The notes beneath the pieces were generated by a model that searched no databases, was not told the origin of the DNA, and worked only from the letters and a program-made list of their open reading frames with translations. Source: an uncultured Oscillospiraceae bacterium (lineage in GTDB: Bacteria; Bacillota; Clostridia; Oscillospirales; Oscillospiraceae). Taken from it: DNA of 33,211 nucleotides. Shown in pieces: positions 7,732-14,968 of the stretch. The position numbers and the translations under genes are program-made. Location: the NCBI GenBank assembly GCA_934573935.1, contig CAKTMO010000020.1, forward strand, positions 1 to 33,211, written 5' to 3'. The first letter of the stretch is position 1. Every line of letters starts with the position of its first letter.

Positions 7732-8487
7732 ATGGCTGTTCTGTTTGAAAAGACCAAATATCTGACTGACAAGCAGTTCCATTACTGCCCCGGCTGCAAC
7801 CACGGTATCATCCACCGCCTGGTGGCCGAGGTCATCGACGAACTGAGCGATGAACTGAACCTGGACGGCAAGGTCGTCGGCGTGGCCCCCGTTGGCTGCT
7901 CCGTGTTTGCCTATGACTATTTTAACTGCGACATGTACGAGGCTGCCCACGGCCGCGCTCCCGCTGTCGCCACCGGTATCAAGCGTTCCGCCAAGGATCG
8001 TCTGGTCTTCACCTATCAGGGCGACGGCGACCTGGCCTCCATCGGTACCGCTGAGATCGTTCACGCTGCCCACCGCGGCGAGAAGATCTGCACCATCTTC
8101 GTCAACAATGCCATCTACGGCATGACCGGCGGCCAGATGGCTCCCACCACCCTGATCGGCCAGAAGGCCACCACCTGCCCCGCTGGCCGCAGTGAGGAGT
8201 GGAGCGGTCTGCCCATCAAGATGAGCGAGATGCTGTCCGCTGTTCCCAGCTCTTACTATATTGAGCGCGTGGCCGTTGATACCACCGCCAATATCGTCAA
8301 GGCAAAGAAGGCCATCAAGAAGGCTTTCAAGTATCAGATGGAAGGCAAGGGCTTCTGCATGGTCGAAGTTCTGTCCACCTGCCCCACCAACTGGGGTATG
8401 TCTCCTGTCGAGGCTATGAAGTGGCTGGAAGAGAACATGATCCCTTACTATCCTCTGGGTGTTTACAAAGACAAGGGGGCCGAATAA
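7732..8487 (+). CDS. korB: 2-oxoacid:ferredoxin oxidoreductase, beta (TPP) subunit
   Basis: This 251-residue subunit binds thiamine diphosphate and Mg2+. Visible elements are the cysteine motif HYCPGCNHGI near the N-terminus, a VGCSVFAYDYF segment, the TPP/Mg motif QGDGDLASIGTAE, and NNAIYGMTGGQMAPTT. Its start sits one base after the korA stop, with a GGAGGG site inside the 3' end of korA, so the two are translationally coupled. The gene order ferredoxin-alpha-beta-gamma is that of four-subunit KOR/VOR enzymes. Confidence 0.94.
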   Translation: MAVLFEKTKYLTDKQFHYCPGCNHGIIHRLVAEVIDELSDELNLDGKVVGVAPVGCSVFAYDYFNCDMYEAAHGRAPAVATGIKRSAKDRLVFTYQGDGDLASIGTAEIVHAAHRGEKICTIFVNNAIYGMTGGQMAPTTLIGQKATTCPAGRSEEWSGLPIKMSEMLSAVPSSYYIERVAVDTTANIVKAKKAIKKAFKYQMEGKGFCMVEVLSTCPTNWGMSPVEAMKWLEENMIPYYPLGVYKDKGAE

Positions 8488-8488
8488 C

Positions 8489-9025
8489 ATGGAAAAAACT
8501 TTCATTTTTGCCGGTTTCGGCGGTCAGGGCATGCTCCTGATCGGTAAGTTCATGGCTATGTCCTGCATGCTGGACGGCAAGCACGTCTCCTGGCTGCCTT
8601 CTTATGGCCCCGAGATGCGCGGCGGCACGGCCAACTGCTCCGTCATCGTTTCCGACGAGCCCGTCGCCTCTCCCCTGGTGGATAAGGCCGACATCATCGT
8701 TGCGATGAACCGTCCTTCTCTGGACAAGTTCGAAGAGCACGTCAAGCCCGGCGGTGTTCTGGTCATCAACTCCAGCATCATCGACCGCAAGGCCGTTCGT
8801 GACGACATCACCGTTGTGTACTGCGACGCCAACGCCATCGCCGAGCAGGTGGGCAACCCCAAGGGCGCCAACGTGGCCATCCTGGGCGCTGTCATGGCCA
8901 AGGCCGACGTCACCTCTCTGGACAGCATGATGGAAGCCATCCGCATCGAGCTGGGTGAGAAGAAGGCCAAGTTCCTGGAGGGCAACAAGAAGGCCCTGCA
9001 GGCCGGTATGGAAGCCTGCAAGTAA
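8489..9025 (+). CDS. korC: 2-oxoacid:ferredoxin oxidoreductase, gamma subunit
   Basis: This 178-residue gamma domain of the 2-oxoacid:acceptor oxidoreductase family has the N-terminal GFGGQGMLLIGK loop and PSYGPEMRGGTANCSV motif typical of KorC/VorC. The ATG at 8489 is chosen over an in-frame start 10 codons upstream inside korB, because AAGGGGG lies at 8474-8479 and the family N-terminus starts here. It ends the operon, with a strong terminator about 40 bases downstream. Confidence 0.93.
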   Translation: MEKTFIFAGFGGQGMLLIGKFMAMSCMLDGKHVSWLPSYGPEMRGGTANCSVIVSDEPVASPLVDKADIIVAMNRPSLDKFEEHVKPGGVLVINSSIIDRKAVRDDITVVYCDANAIAEQVGNPKGANVAILGAVMAKADVTSLDSMMEAIRIELGEKKAKFLEGNKKALQAGMEACK

Positions 9026-9066
9026 GTGGCTGCCCATCCCCTTCCCTTATCCGAAATAAGGATGCT

Positions 9067-9102
9067 GTGTCCGGCACTCGTATGAGTGCCGGACACTTTT
9101 TT
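9067..9102 (+). terminator. kor operon terminator
   Basis: A 13-bp perfect stem GTGTCCGGCACTC / GAGTGCCGGACAC with a GTAT loop and T6. Confidence 0.95.
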
Positions 9103-9161
9103 CTTTCGTTTACTTTTCAGAAAAAAACCGAAAATTTCGTTTCATATTTAGAAACTTTTAG

Positions 9162-9190
9162 TTGACGAATGACGGAATGTTTGGTATGAT
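9162..9190 (+). promoter_or_regulatory. Promoter of XRE regulator
   Basis: TTGACG (9162-9167), a 17-base spacer and TATGAT (9185-9190), 30 bases before the ATG. Just upstream, an inverted repeat GTTTC-7-GAAAC around 9139-9155 could be an operator for the regulator itself. Confidence 0.75.
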
Positions 9191-9220
9191 ATGGTTGCAT
9201 TTTGAAAGGAGGTCGTTGGG

Positions 9221-9952
9221 ATGGGTTCTTTTTCCAACTTTGTGGGACATCGTATCAAAAAATATCGGAAAAGCCGCGGTTATACCATTGAGCAGTTCTC
9301 CGCTATGATCAACAAAAGCAAGGCAACGCTCTCCAAGTACGAAAACGGCGCCATCACCATCGACATCGAGACGCTGTACGAGATCTCCCAGGCATTGGAC
9401 ATCGACCTGAAGTATTTCGTGGATTACCAGCCTCCCACCTTCCGCAACGAACCGGCGCTGCATAAAAACGCCTACTTCAACCAGTCCCTGGCCTATATGT
9501 ATTACTACGACGGCCGGATCCGCCAGATGGTGCGCTCGCTGCTGCGGTTCTCCCCCGCTCCCAACGGCACAACGGTGGAGGTCACGCTGTATCTGGGCGT
9601 CACGTCCTTCGATGATCCCGACCGCTGCCAGCATCTTTTCACCGGCGAAATGCGCTCCTACGACACCATCACCCATATGGTGCTAAATAACCAGATCAAC
9701 GAGGCGGAGAAGATGTATATCTGCATGCTCAACCCCATGCAGAACCGTACTCCCGCCATCGGCCTGCTGTCCGGCATCGGCAGCACCCCCTTCTTCGCCC
9801 CCATCGCCCTGAAGACCCTGATCTCCAACGAACCGCTGGAGGAAAGCGAACGCCTGCTCAGCAGCATCAAGCTGGACAAGGACGACTATCACCTGCTGCG
9901 CTACTACAACATGATGGTCATCAACCGTCCCGCCAGCCTGTTTTTGCAGTAA
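9221..9952 (+). CDS. XRE-family transcriptional regulator
   Basis: The 243-residue cytoplasmic protein has an N-terminal Cro/C1-type helix-turn-helix at about residues 7-65 (YTIEQFSAMINKSKATLSKY, then a conserved ENG turn). A 175-residue C-terminal domain of unknown fold follows, with tandem helical character and many aromatic residues. It has its own promoter and an AAAGGAGG ribosome site directly after the kor operon, which it might regulate, though this is inference from position. An inverted repeat upstream of its -35 would suit autoregulation. A bidirectional terminator separates it from sigE. Confidence 0.87.
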   Translation: MGSFSNFVGHRIKKYRKSRGYTIEQFSAMINKSKATLSKYENGAITIDIETLYEISQALDIDLKYFVDYQPPTFRNEPALHKNAYFNQSLAYMYYYDGRIRQMVRSLLRFSPAPNGTTVEVTLYLGVTSFDDPDRCQHLFTGEMRSYDTITHMVLNNQINEAEKMYICMLNPMQNRTPAIGLLSGIGSTPFFAPIALKTLISNEPLEESERLLSSIKLDKDDYHLLRYYNMMVINRPASLFLQ

Positions 9953-9963
9953 AGATTCAAAAA

Positions 9964-9996
9964 ATGCCCGCAAGGCAAAGCCTTGCGGGCATTTTT
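9964..9996. terminator. Shared terminator of XRE gene and sigE
   Basis: A 13-bp perfect stem ATGCCCGCAAGGC / GCCTTGCGGGCAT with an AAA loop is flanked by an A-run and T5, so it works both ways. The sigE stop codon lies inside the T-run. Confidence 0.95.
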
Positions 9997-10690
9997 ACGC
10001 CATTTTCACGATCTCCCGCCGCAGCCGCAGAATGATCCGCTTTTCCAGTCGGGAGATGTAGGATTGAGAGATCCCCAGCCGGTCGGCCACCTCCTTCTGG
10101 GTCAGCTCCTTCCGCCCGCCAAGGCCAAAGCGCAGCGAGATAATATCCTGCTCCCGCGGTGACAGCTTCGCCACAGCGCTGTGCAGCAGCTGGCGATCCA
10201 CGTCCTCCTCCAGCGGGCGCATCACCACATCCTCCTCGGTGCCCATCACATCGCTCAACAGCAGCTCTTTGCCATCCCAATCAGTGTTCAGCGGTTCATC
10301 AAAGCTGACCTCCGTGCGGGTGTTGCTGTTTTTCCGCAGATACATCAGTATCTCATTCTCAATGCACCGTGAGGCATAGGTGGCCAGCTTGATATTCTTG
10401 TCGGTCCGAAAGGTATTCACCGCCTTGATCAGCCCAATGGTGCCAATGGAGATCAGGTCCTCAATGTTGATGCCGGTGTTGTCAAAGCGCTTGGCGATAT
10501 AGACCACCAGCCGCAGATTCCGTTCGATCAGCGTCTGCCGCGCCCCCTCCTCCGGCAGACGGCCCAGCACCTCCGTTTCCTCCTGCCGCGAAAGCGGCGG
10601 CGGCAGCGTGTCGCTGCCCCCTATGTAGTAAACACTATCCGACCTGGTCAGCCGTCGGATCCATTGTACAAGCCGCCGCCACAGTCCCAT
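9995..10690 (-). CDS. sigE: Pro-sigma-E, mother-cell sporulation sigma factor
   Basis: SigE directs early mother-cell gene expression in sporulation. The 231-residue protein shows the SigE hallmark [14 protein letters not shown] after a basic, amphipathic N-terminal pro-sequence of about 20 residues; family knowledge places the processing site near the YYIGG. Region 2 ([43 protein letters not shown]) and region 4 ([20 protein letters not shown]) are intact. The ATG is supported by AAAGGAG upstream. The gene starts inside spoIIGA, overlapping it by 56 nt in another frame, and encodes the substrate of that protease. The terminator abuts its stop codon. Confidence 0.96.
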   Translation of the reverse strand: MGLWRRLVQWIRRLTRSDSVYYIGGSDTLPPPLSRQEETEVLGRLPEEGARQTLIERNLRLVVYIAKRFDNTGINIEDLISIGTIGLIKAVNTFRTDKNIKLATYASRCIENEILMYLRKNSNTRTEVSFDEPLNTDWDGKELLLSDVMGTEEDVVMRPLEEDVDRQLLHSAVAKLSPREQDIISLRFGLGGRKELTQKEVADRLGISQSYISRLEKRIILRLRREIVKMA

Positions 10691-11549
10691 GTACCGCTCC
10701 TTTCTCTCCGCCGCCCCAAAGGGCCTGATAACCGCCCGCGCCCACTCGGGTATACGTCAGCGCCACCAGCGCCCGCGGGATCCGCCTGCGGCCGATCTGG
10801 ATATGATCGCTGCGGCAGGCCAGCAGCAAACCGCCCTCTGTTCCCACCGCCCGAAACGGCAGCAGCACAAAGGGGATGCTGATCCCCGCTTGATAGAGTC
10901 GGGCCATCTTCTCCTCCGGCGCCGCGGCGCTGCACAGGATCTCCACCGCCGCGGCAGGCCAAAGCCCCCGCAGTGCGGACGCCTCCGCCACCAGCACCGG
11001 CTGTCCGCCCACAGGATCCCGCAGCGTATTGCCGTTGTCCCGCAGCGCCCGCAGACGGCAGCGGCGGCCGTTCAAAACTACATCGATATCCATCAGCTCT
11101 CCCCCTTCATGACGGGCCCCCTGCCGGAACACCACATGCAGCAAGCCATAAAACACCGCCGCCGTTCCCAGCAGCACCAGCCAACTGATGTTGGCATAAT
11201 AGATCCGCCGCAGCAGTCCCATAGGCGACCCCGTCAACAGTCCCAACGCCAGTAAAAGCCCCGCCAGCCCGCCGGACAGCAGCCAGAACAGCGCCGTCAG
11301 CCGCCAGGGCCGCACCTCTTTGTGAAACGCACACCGCGCCAACGCCACCCCCGTACCGATGCGGCATAGCGGATGCGCCAGCACCGGCACCAGAAACACC
11401 GACACGGCGTAAAGGGCTCCCGCGGCGGCACAAACGGCAAACCGCAGCCGCCGCAGCGGCGTGCCCGCCAGCGTGGCAGTGGTCATCAGCAGCAGATAGT
11501 CCACCGCCAGATTCAGCGCCAGCAGCCGGTCAACATATACCACCGTCAC
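10635..11549 (-). CDS. spoIIGA: Sigma-E processing peptidase SpoIIGA
   Basis: SpoIIGA is the membrane-bound aspartic protease that removes the pro-sequence of sigma-E after a signal from the forespore. The N-terminal half holds about five membrane segments, starting with [19 protein letters not shown]. The soluble C-terminal half carries the protease motif, here [18 protein letters not shown], with the catalytic Asp near residue 171. The family commonly has DTGN where this has DNGN. The GTG at 11547-11549 (304 residues) is chosen because GAGGTGAG precedes it and the family N-terminus TVVYVD follows directly. The C-terminus extends 56 nt into sigE, an unusually long overlap for this pair. Confidence 0.93.
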   Translation of the reverse strand: MTVVYVDRLLALNLAVDYLLLMTTATLAGTPLRRLRFAVCAAAGALYAVSVFLVPVLAHPLCRIGTGVALARCAFHKEVRPWRLTALFWLLSGGLAGLLLALGLLTGSPMGLLRRIYYANISWLVLLGTAAVFYGLLHVVFRQGARHEGGELMDIDVVLNGRRCRLRALRDNGNTLRDPVGGQPVLVAEASALRGLWPAAAVEILCSAAAPEEKMARLYQAGISIPFVLLPFRAVGTEGGLLLACRSDHIQIGRRRIPRALVALTYTRVGAGGYQALWGGGEKGAVHGTVAAACTMDPTADQVG

Positions 11550-11568
11550 CGCCCTCACCTCGTCCCTT

Positions 11569-11602
11569 ATTATAGGACGGCCCGCCTGGAAATCCTGTCG
11601 CA
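11569..11602 (-). promoter_or_regulatory. Candidate Spo0A-controlled spoIIG promoter
   Basis: On the minus strand a perfect -10 TATAAT sits at 11569-11574. No -35 is present at 17 bases. About 22 bases upstream lies TGCGAC, and the plus strand reads TGTCGCA at 11596-11602, a 6-of-7 match to the Spo0A box TGTCGAA. This copies the layout of B. subtilis spoIIG, which has a 22-base spacer with Spo0A bound at the -35. The mRNA leader would be short (about 13 nt). Confidence 0.55.
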
Positions 11603-11637
11603 AAAAAGCACCCCGCAGGATTTCTCCCGCAGGGCGC
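11602..11637 (-). terminator. Terminator of the Dabb/DUF951/rarA unit
   Basis: On the minus strand a 12-pair stem (with G-U pairs), GCGCCCTGCGGG / CCTGCGGGGTGC, is followed by T6, eight bases past the Dabb gene stop. Its T-run touches the putative Spo0A box of spoIIG. Confidence 0.85.
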
Positions 11638-11645
11638 TCCGTTCG

Positions 11646-11930
11646 TTATTCATGGTCAAAAATCGCCTTTTTCTCGATCAACGCGCCGTATTCCTCCTTC
11701 CACTGCCGGTGCAGCGGCGAGGCGTCCCAGTTCCCCAGCGCCTCCCTGTCCATATCCAGCACGATCATCACATCATAGCGGTTCTCGCGGTCGATGCAGC
11801 AGGGGTATACCTGGGCGTCATGAACGCCGGAAACGGTGTTTATGGTGCTGAATAAGGCCTTTATTTGGGGCAATAAAGCGGCTTTATCGGTCACTTTTTC
11901 GTTCCATTTGGCCAGTATGTAATGCTTCAT
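11646..11930 (-). CDS. Dabb-domain (stress-responsive alpha/beta barrel) protein
   Basis: This 94-residue protein has the ferredoxin-like dimeric alpha/beta-barrel pattern: strand KHYILAKWN, then helix LLPQIKALF, strand VYPCCIDRENRYDVMIVLDM, helix LHRQWKEEYGALI and a basic end. It fits the Dabb family, whose biochemical role is mostly unknown. The ATG at 11928-11930 follows GAGGTG by four bases and is preferred to an earlier GTG that would overlap that site. It is the last gene of a minus-strand run rarA-DUF951-small protein-Dabb. The call rests on pattern and length. Confidence 0.7.
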   Translation of the reverse strand: MKHYILAKWNEKVTDKAALLPQIKALFSTINTVSGVHDAQVYPCCIDRENRYDVMIVLDMDREALGNWDASPLHRQWKEEYGALIEKKAIFDHE

Positions 11931-11938
11931 CCGGCACC

Positions 11939-12037
11939 TCACAGTCCCAGATAGGGGATAACCAGTCCCGCCAGCATCAGCACCGCCATCAGGCAGGCAA
12001 TGACGCCCACAATGATCTGCGTGGTCTTCTTGCGCAT
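11939..12037 (-). CDS. 32-residue single-pass membrane protein
   Basis: This small gene is not covered by ordinary length cut-offs. It has an ATG at 12035-12037 directly after the DUF951 stop codon, an excellent GAAGGAGG site, and a TGA at 11939-11941. The product has a basic N-terminus (MRKKTTQ) and one hydrophobic helix (about residues 8-30) ending IPYLGL. It resembles the tiny DUF4044/Prli42-type proteins of Firmicutes, some of which anchor stress-response complexes; that link is by size and pattern only. The coupling to DUF951 by a TAA-ATG junction and the good ribosome site argue that it is translated. Confidence 0.75.
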   Translation of the reverse strand: MRKKTTQIIVGVIACLMAVLMLAGLVIPYLGL

Positions 12038-12226
12038 TTATTGTTCCTCCTTCGGTACGATCCTTCTGATCATCTTTTCCACCTTGCGGCGGGGCTGCAT
12101 GACCTCATGGCCGCAGCCCAGGCATTTCAGCTTGATATCCATGCCCACGCGCAGCACCTCCCACCGGCGGCTGCCGCAGGGGTGATCCTTCTTTAATTCC
12201 AGAATGTCATGCAGCTGTAAGTCCAT
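12038..12226 (-). CDS. DUF951 protein
   Basis: This 62-residue protein shows the full DUF951 signature: MDLQLHDILELKKDHPCGS, then WEVLRVGMDIKLKCLGCGHEVM and a basic end. The CLGCG element and an upstream Cys (HPCG) suggest metal binding. A small SH3-like barrel is often proposed for the family, with a possible nucleic-acid role, but no function is established. It starts three bases after rarA and ends directly at the start codon of the 32-residue membrane protein, so the genes form one operon. Confidence 0.92.
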   Translation of the reverse strand: MDLQLHDILELKKDHPCGSRRWEVLRVGMDIKLKCLGCGHEVMQPRRKVEKMIRRIVPKEEQ

Positions 12227-12229
12227 GGC

Positions 12230-13489
12230 TCATCCTTTCTTGATCTCGTCCCAGTAGCGCTTGGCCGCCTGTTCGGTCTTGTTGTCGCCGTATTCATAAT
12301 AGTGCTTCTCCCCCAACTCCTCCGGCAGATACCGCTGCTTCACATAGTGGTGGGGGAACACGTGGGGATAGAGGTAACCCTGCTCCCGCTCCTGTCCGGC
12401 GCTGTCGGCGTGGACGTTCTGCAGGTGGCGGGGAATACTGCCCATGGCCCCCCGCTGGATATCCTCCATAGCGGCGACGATGGCGTTGTGGCTGGCATTG
12501 GACTTGGGGGCCGTGGCCAGCAGAATGGCCGCCTCCGCCAGTGGGAGCCGCGCCTCCGGCAAGCCCAGCTGCACCGCCGCGTCCACGCAGGCCTTCGTAA
12601 TGGCGATGGCCTGGGGATAGGCAAGGCCGATATCCTCGCTGGCGATGACCAGCAGGCGGCGGCAGGGCGACAGCAGATCGCCGGCCACCAGCAGCCGCCC
12701 CAGATAATACACCGCCGCGTCCGGATCAGAGCCGCGGATGGACTTCTGCAGGGCGGACAACAGGTCATAGTGCTCATCCCCATCCCGATCATAGCGCATA
12801 GCGCTGCGTTGGGCCAGCTGTAAGGCGTCTTCACTTGTCACATATAGCACGCCGTCTTTCGGTCTGGCGGACTGATACAGCAGCTCCACTGCCGTCACCG
12901 CCTTGCGGACGTCGCCGCCGCAGGCGGCAGCCACCGCGGCGGGGACCGTATCCTCCCACGCAAACGGCAGGTCGCTGCGCTGCTGCTCGATACGCAGGGC
13001 GCGCTCCACAGCGGGGCGGGTCTCCTCCGCTGTCAGGGGCTTGAACTCAAACACCGTGCTGCGGGACAGCAGGGCGTTATAGATGTAAAAATACGGATTT
13101 TCCGTGGTGCTGGCGATCATGGTAATCTTGCCGTTTTCCAGGAATTCCAGCAAACTTTGCTGCTGCTTTTTATTAAAGTACTGGATCTCATCCAGATACA
13201 GCAGGATGCCGTTGGGGGCCATCATGGTATCCACATCGGCGATGATGGCCTTGATGTCCTGCAGGCTGGCGGTGGTGGCGTTCAGGTGATACAGCGCCTT
13301 TTGCGTCCGCTTGGCAATGATGTTGGCGATCGTCGTCTTCCCCGTGCCGGAGGGCCCGTAGAAGATCAGATTGGCCTCAGCCCCGTTTTCGATCAGGCGG
13401 CGCAGCAGCGCCCCCTCGCCCAACAGGTGCTTTTGTCCCGCTACCTCATCCAGCGTCTGGGGCCGGATCTCGTCCGCCAATGGCCGCAT
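12230..13489 (-). CDS. rarA: Replication-associated recombination protein RarA/MgsA (AAA+ ATPase)
   Basis: RarA acts at stalled replication forks with SSB and the replisome. The 419-residue protein begins MRPLADEIRPQTLDEVAGQ, typical of RarA. It has Walker A GPSGTGKTT at 45-53, Walker B LLYLDEIQ around 97-103 and a sensor-1 STTEN near 130. The C-terminal tetramerisation part follows, including ASEDIGLAYP and the conserved end HYVKQRYLPEEL. The ATG at 13487-13489 (GGAGGTGAG upstream) is preferred to an in-frame start 24 codons earlier, which would lie upstream of the promoter. It is first in the operon with DUF951 and the small proteins. Confidence 0.95.
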   Translation of the reverse strand: MRPLADEIRPQTLDEVAGQKHLLGEGALLRRLIENGAEANLIFYGPSGTGKTTIANIIAKRTQKALYHLNATTASLQDIKAIIADVDTMMAPNGILLYLDEIQYFNKKQQQSLLEFLENGKITMIASTTENPYFYIYNALLSRSTVFEFKPLTAEETRPAVERALRIEQQRSDLPFAWEDTVPAAVAAACGGDVRKAVTAVELLYQSARPKDGVLYVTSEDALQLAQRSAMRYDRDGDEHYDLLSALQKSIRGSDPDAAVYYLGRLLVAGDLLSPCRRLLVIASEDIGLAYPQAIAITKACVDAAVQLGLPEARLPLAEAAILLATAPKSNASHNAIVAAMEDIQRGAMGSIPRHLQNVHADSAGQEREQGYLYPHVFPHHYVKQRYLPEELGEKHYYEYGDNKTEQAAKRYWDEIKKG

Positions 13490-13513
13490 GCACTCACCTC
13501 CTGAAAAACATAC

Positions 13514-13532
13514 TGGTGGTAGTATACCACCA
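13514..13532. promoter_or_regulatory. Operator-like palindrome at rarA promoter
   Basis: TGGTGGTA and TACCACCA form a perfect 8-bp inverted repeat around GTA. It covers the whole rarA -10 box and lies just outside the nth -35. The position and symmetry suit a repressor site; the TGGT...ACCA ends recall GntR-type operators. No regulator is identified. Confidence 0.55.
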
Positions 13533-13549
13533 TTTGCTTTTTTGCGCAA
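13521..13549 (-). promoter_or_regulatory. rarA operon promoter
   Basis: On the minus strand, TTGCGC (13544-13549), 17 bases and TATACT (13521-13526). The leader is about 25 nt. Confidence 0.7.
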
Positions 13550-13562
13550 GGTCTGATACAAT
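13534..13562 (+). promoter_or_regulatory. nth promoter
   Basis: TTGCTT (13534-13539), 17 bases and TACAAT (13557-13562). The predicted start falls next to the GAGGTGAGG ribosome site, so the leader is very short. It overlaps the opposing rarA promoter. Confidence 0.7.
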
Positions 13563-13581
13563 GATACCGAGGTGAGGCCCC

Positions 13582-14220
13582 ATGAAAACGCAAGCGCAGA
13601 TCCACGCCATCATTGAAGAACTGAAAAAGCTGTACCCCGACGCCATCTGCTCGCTGGATTATGAAAAGGACTACGAGCTGCTGTTCTCCGTCCGCCTGGC
13701 GGCGCAGTGCACCGACGCGCGGGTGAATCTGGTGACGCCCGCCCTCTTCGCCCGCTTCCCCACGCTGGAGGCCTTTGCGGCGGCCACGCCGGAGGAGGTC
13801 GGCGAATACGTCCGCTCCTGCGGCTTCTGGCGGGCCAAGGCCAGGGACATCGTGGGCAGCGCCCAGATGCTGCTGTCCGATTTCGGCGGCAGGGTGCCGG
13901 ACAGCATGGAAGACCTTCTCCGCCTGCCCGGCGTGGGCCGCAAGACGGCCAATCTGGTGCTGGGCGACATATACGGCAAAGAGGGCTATGTCTGTGACAC
14001 CCACTGCATCCGCATCACCGGACGGCTGGGCATCACCGACGGCAGCAAGGATCCCCTGAAGGTGGAGCAGCAGCTGCGGAAAGCCATCCCGCCGGAGGAG
14101 TCCAACAACTTCTGCCACCGCATGGTGCTGCACGGCCGCGCCCTGTGCATGGCCCGCGGCCCCCAATGCGGAGAGTGTCCCCTGAAAGAGTTGTGCGACT
14201 ATGGCATAAACGCCCAATGA
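13582..14220 (+). CDS. nth: Endonuclease III
   Basis: This base-excision-repair glycosylase/AP lyase removes oxidised pyrimidines. The 212 residues match the family length. The helix-hairpin-helix LPGVGRKTAN is at 115-124 with the catalytic Lys121. The catalytic Asp139 lies in VCDTHCIR. The [4Fe-4S] loop has Cys189, Cys196, Cys199 and Cys205 in the exact C-X6-C-X2-C-X5-C pattern. The gene diverges from rarA across overlapping promoters, pairing two genome-maintenance functions, and is followed by its own terminator. Confidence 0.96.
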   Translation: MKTQAQIHAIIEELKKLYPDAICSLDYEKDYELLFSVRLAAQCTDARVNLVTPALFARFPTLEAFAAATPEEVGEYVRSCGFWRAKARDIVGSAQMLLSDFGGRVPDSMEDLLRLPGVGRKTANLVLGDIYGKEGYVCDTHCIRITGRLGITDGSKDPLKVEQQLRKAIPPEESNNFCHRMVLHGRALCMARGPQCGECPLKELCDYGINAQ

Positions 14221-14246
14221 AAGTCCCATGAAATCACGCTTTCCTG

Positions 14247-14275
14247 TGCCAGTCCTGTGGGACTGGCATTTTTTT
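14247..14275 (+). terminator. nth terminator
   Basis: A 9-bp stem TGCCAGTCC / GGACTGGCA with a 4-base loop and T7. Confidence 0.93.
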
Positions 14276-14315
14276 CTTATCTGCCACATATACTGCGGTA
14301 CAGGGAGGTGGACAT

Positions 14316-14567
14316 ATGGACTTGAAACAGGCAGCCGCCCAGCTGCATGCCGATCCGGACACCATGCAGCGCATGGCCCAGTCGCCGGACGGCCAGGCGC
14401 TGATGGCCCTGATGCAGCAGCAGAACGGCGCACAGCTGCAAAAGGCCATGGAGCAGGGCGAGGGCAACAGCGCGGCGGAGATGGCCGCACTGCTAAAAAC
14501 CGTGCTGTCCAGCAGCGAGGGCCGCACGCTGGTGCAGCGGCTGAGCCGGCAGCTGAAGCAGCAATAG
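14316..14567 (+). CDS. Small Gln/Ala-rich protein of unknown function
   Basis: This 83-residue soluble, helical protein is rich in Gln, Met and Ala. No family is recognised. It contains a DPDTMQRMAQSPDGQALM stretch that resembles the N-terminus of the next gene (LNDPAAMARIIQMAQQL), suggesting a shared short helical module. It has an AGGGAGG ribosome site and opens a run of three closely spaced genes (29 bases, then a 14-nt overlap) after the nth terminator. No clear promoter was seen. Confidence 0.65.
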   Translation: MDLKQAAAQLHADPDTMQRMAQSPDGQALMALMQQQNGAQLQKAMEQGEGNSAAEMAALLKTVLSSSEGRTLVQRLSRQLKQQ

Positions 14568-14596
14568 GGTAAGCCACAGCGAAAGGAGGCAGCAAT

Positions 14597-14968
14597 ATGG
14601 AGGATATGGACAGCAAGCTCAACGCCATGCTCAACGATCCGGCGGCCATGGCCCGTATCATCCAGATGGCCCAGCAGCTCTCCGGCGGAACGGCACAGGC
14701 TGCTCCGCCCCCGCCGCCTCCGCCCCAGCAGAGCAGCGTGCCCCCACCGCCGCCGGAGGGCGGCTTTGACCCCATGCTGCTGGCGCGCTTCCTGCCGATC
14801 CTGCAGGAGCTGCGCCAGTCCAACAGCCAGACCACCCAGCTTCTCTATGCCCTGCGGCCCTTTCTCAAGGAGGAAAAGCAGTCCAAGGTGGAGCGGGCGG
14901 CAAAGCTGGCGCGGGTCATCTGCATCGGCAAACGGTTTTTGACGGAGGGAGGGCTTGACATTGTATGA
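14597..14968 (+). CDS. Proline-rich linker protein, unknown function
   Basis: The 123-residue protein has a helical N-terminal segment (DPAAMARIIQMAQQLSGG). An Ala/Pro hinge follows at about 34-55 with runs of seven and five Pro. A helical C-terminal half continues (MLLARFLPILQELRQSN, LYALRPFLKEEKQ, KVERAAKLARVI). There is no signal peptide or membrane segment. The ATG follows AAAGGAGG. The 3' end overlaps the next gene by 14 nt. The layout suggests an assembly adaptor; given the spore-forming host, a spore-layer role is possible but unsupported. Confidence 0.65.
   Translation: MEDMDSKLNAMLNDPAAMARIIQMAQQLSGGTAQAAPPPPPPPQQSSVPPPPPEGGFDPMLLARFLPILQELRQSNSQTTQLLYALRPFLKEEKQSKVERAAKLARVICIGKRFLTEGGLDIV

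Noticed and set aside
6423..7772. 449-codon minus-strand frame opposite korA
   Set aside because: It is a His/Gly/Asp-rich mirror of the kor genes without any domain.
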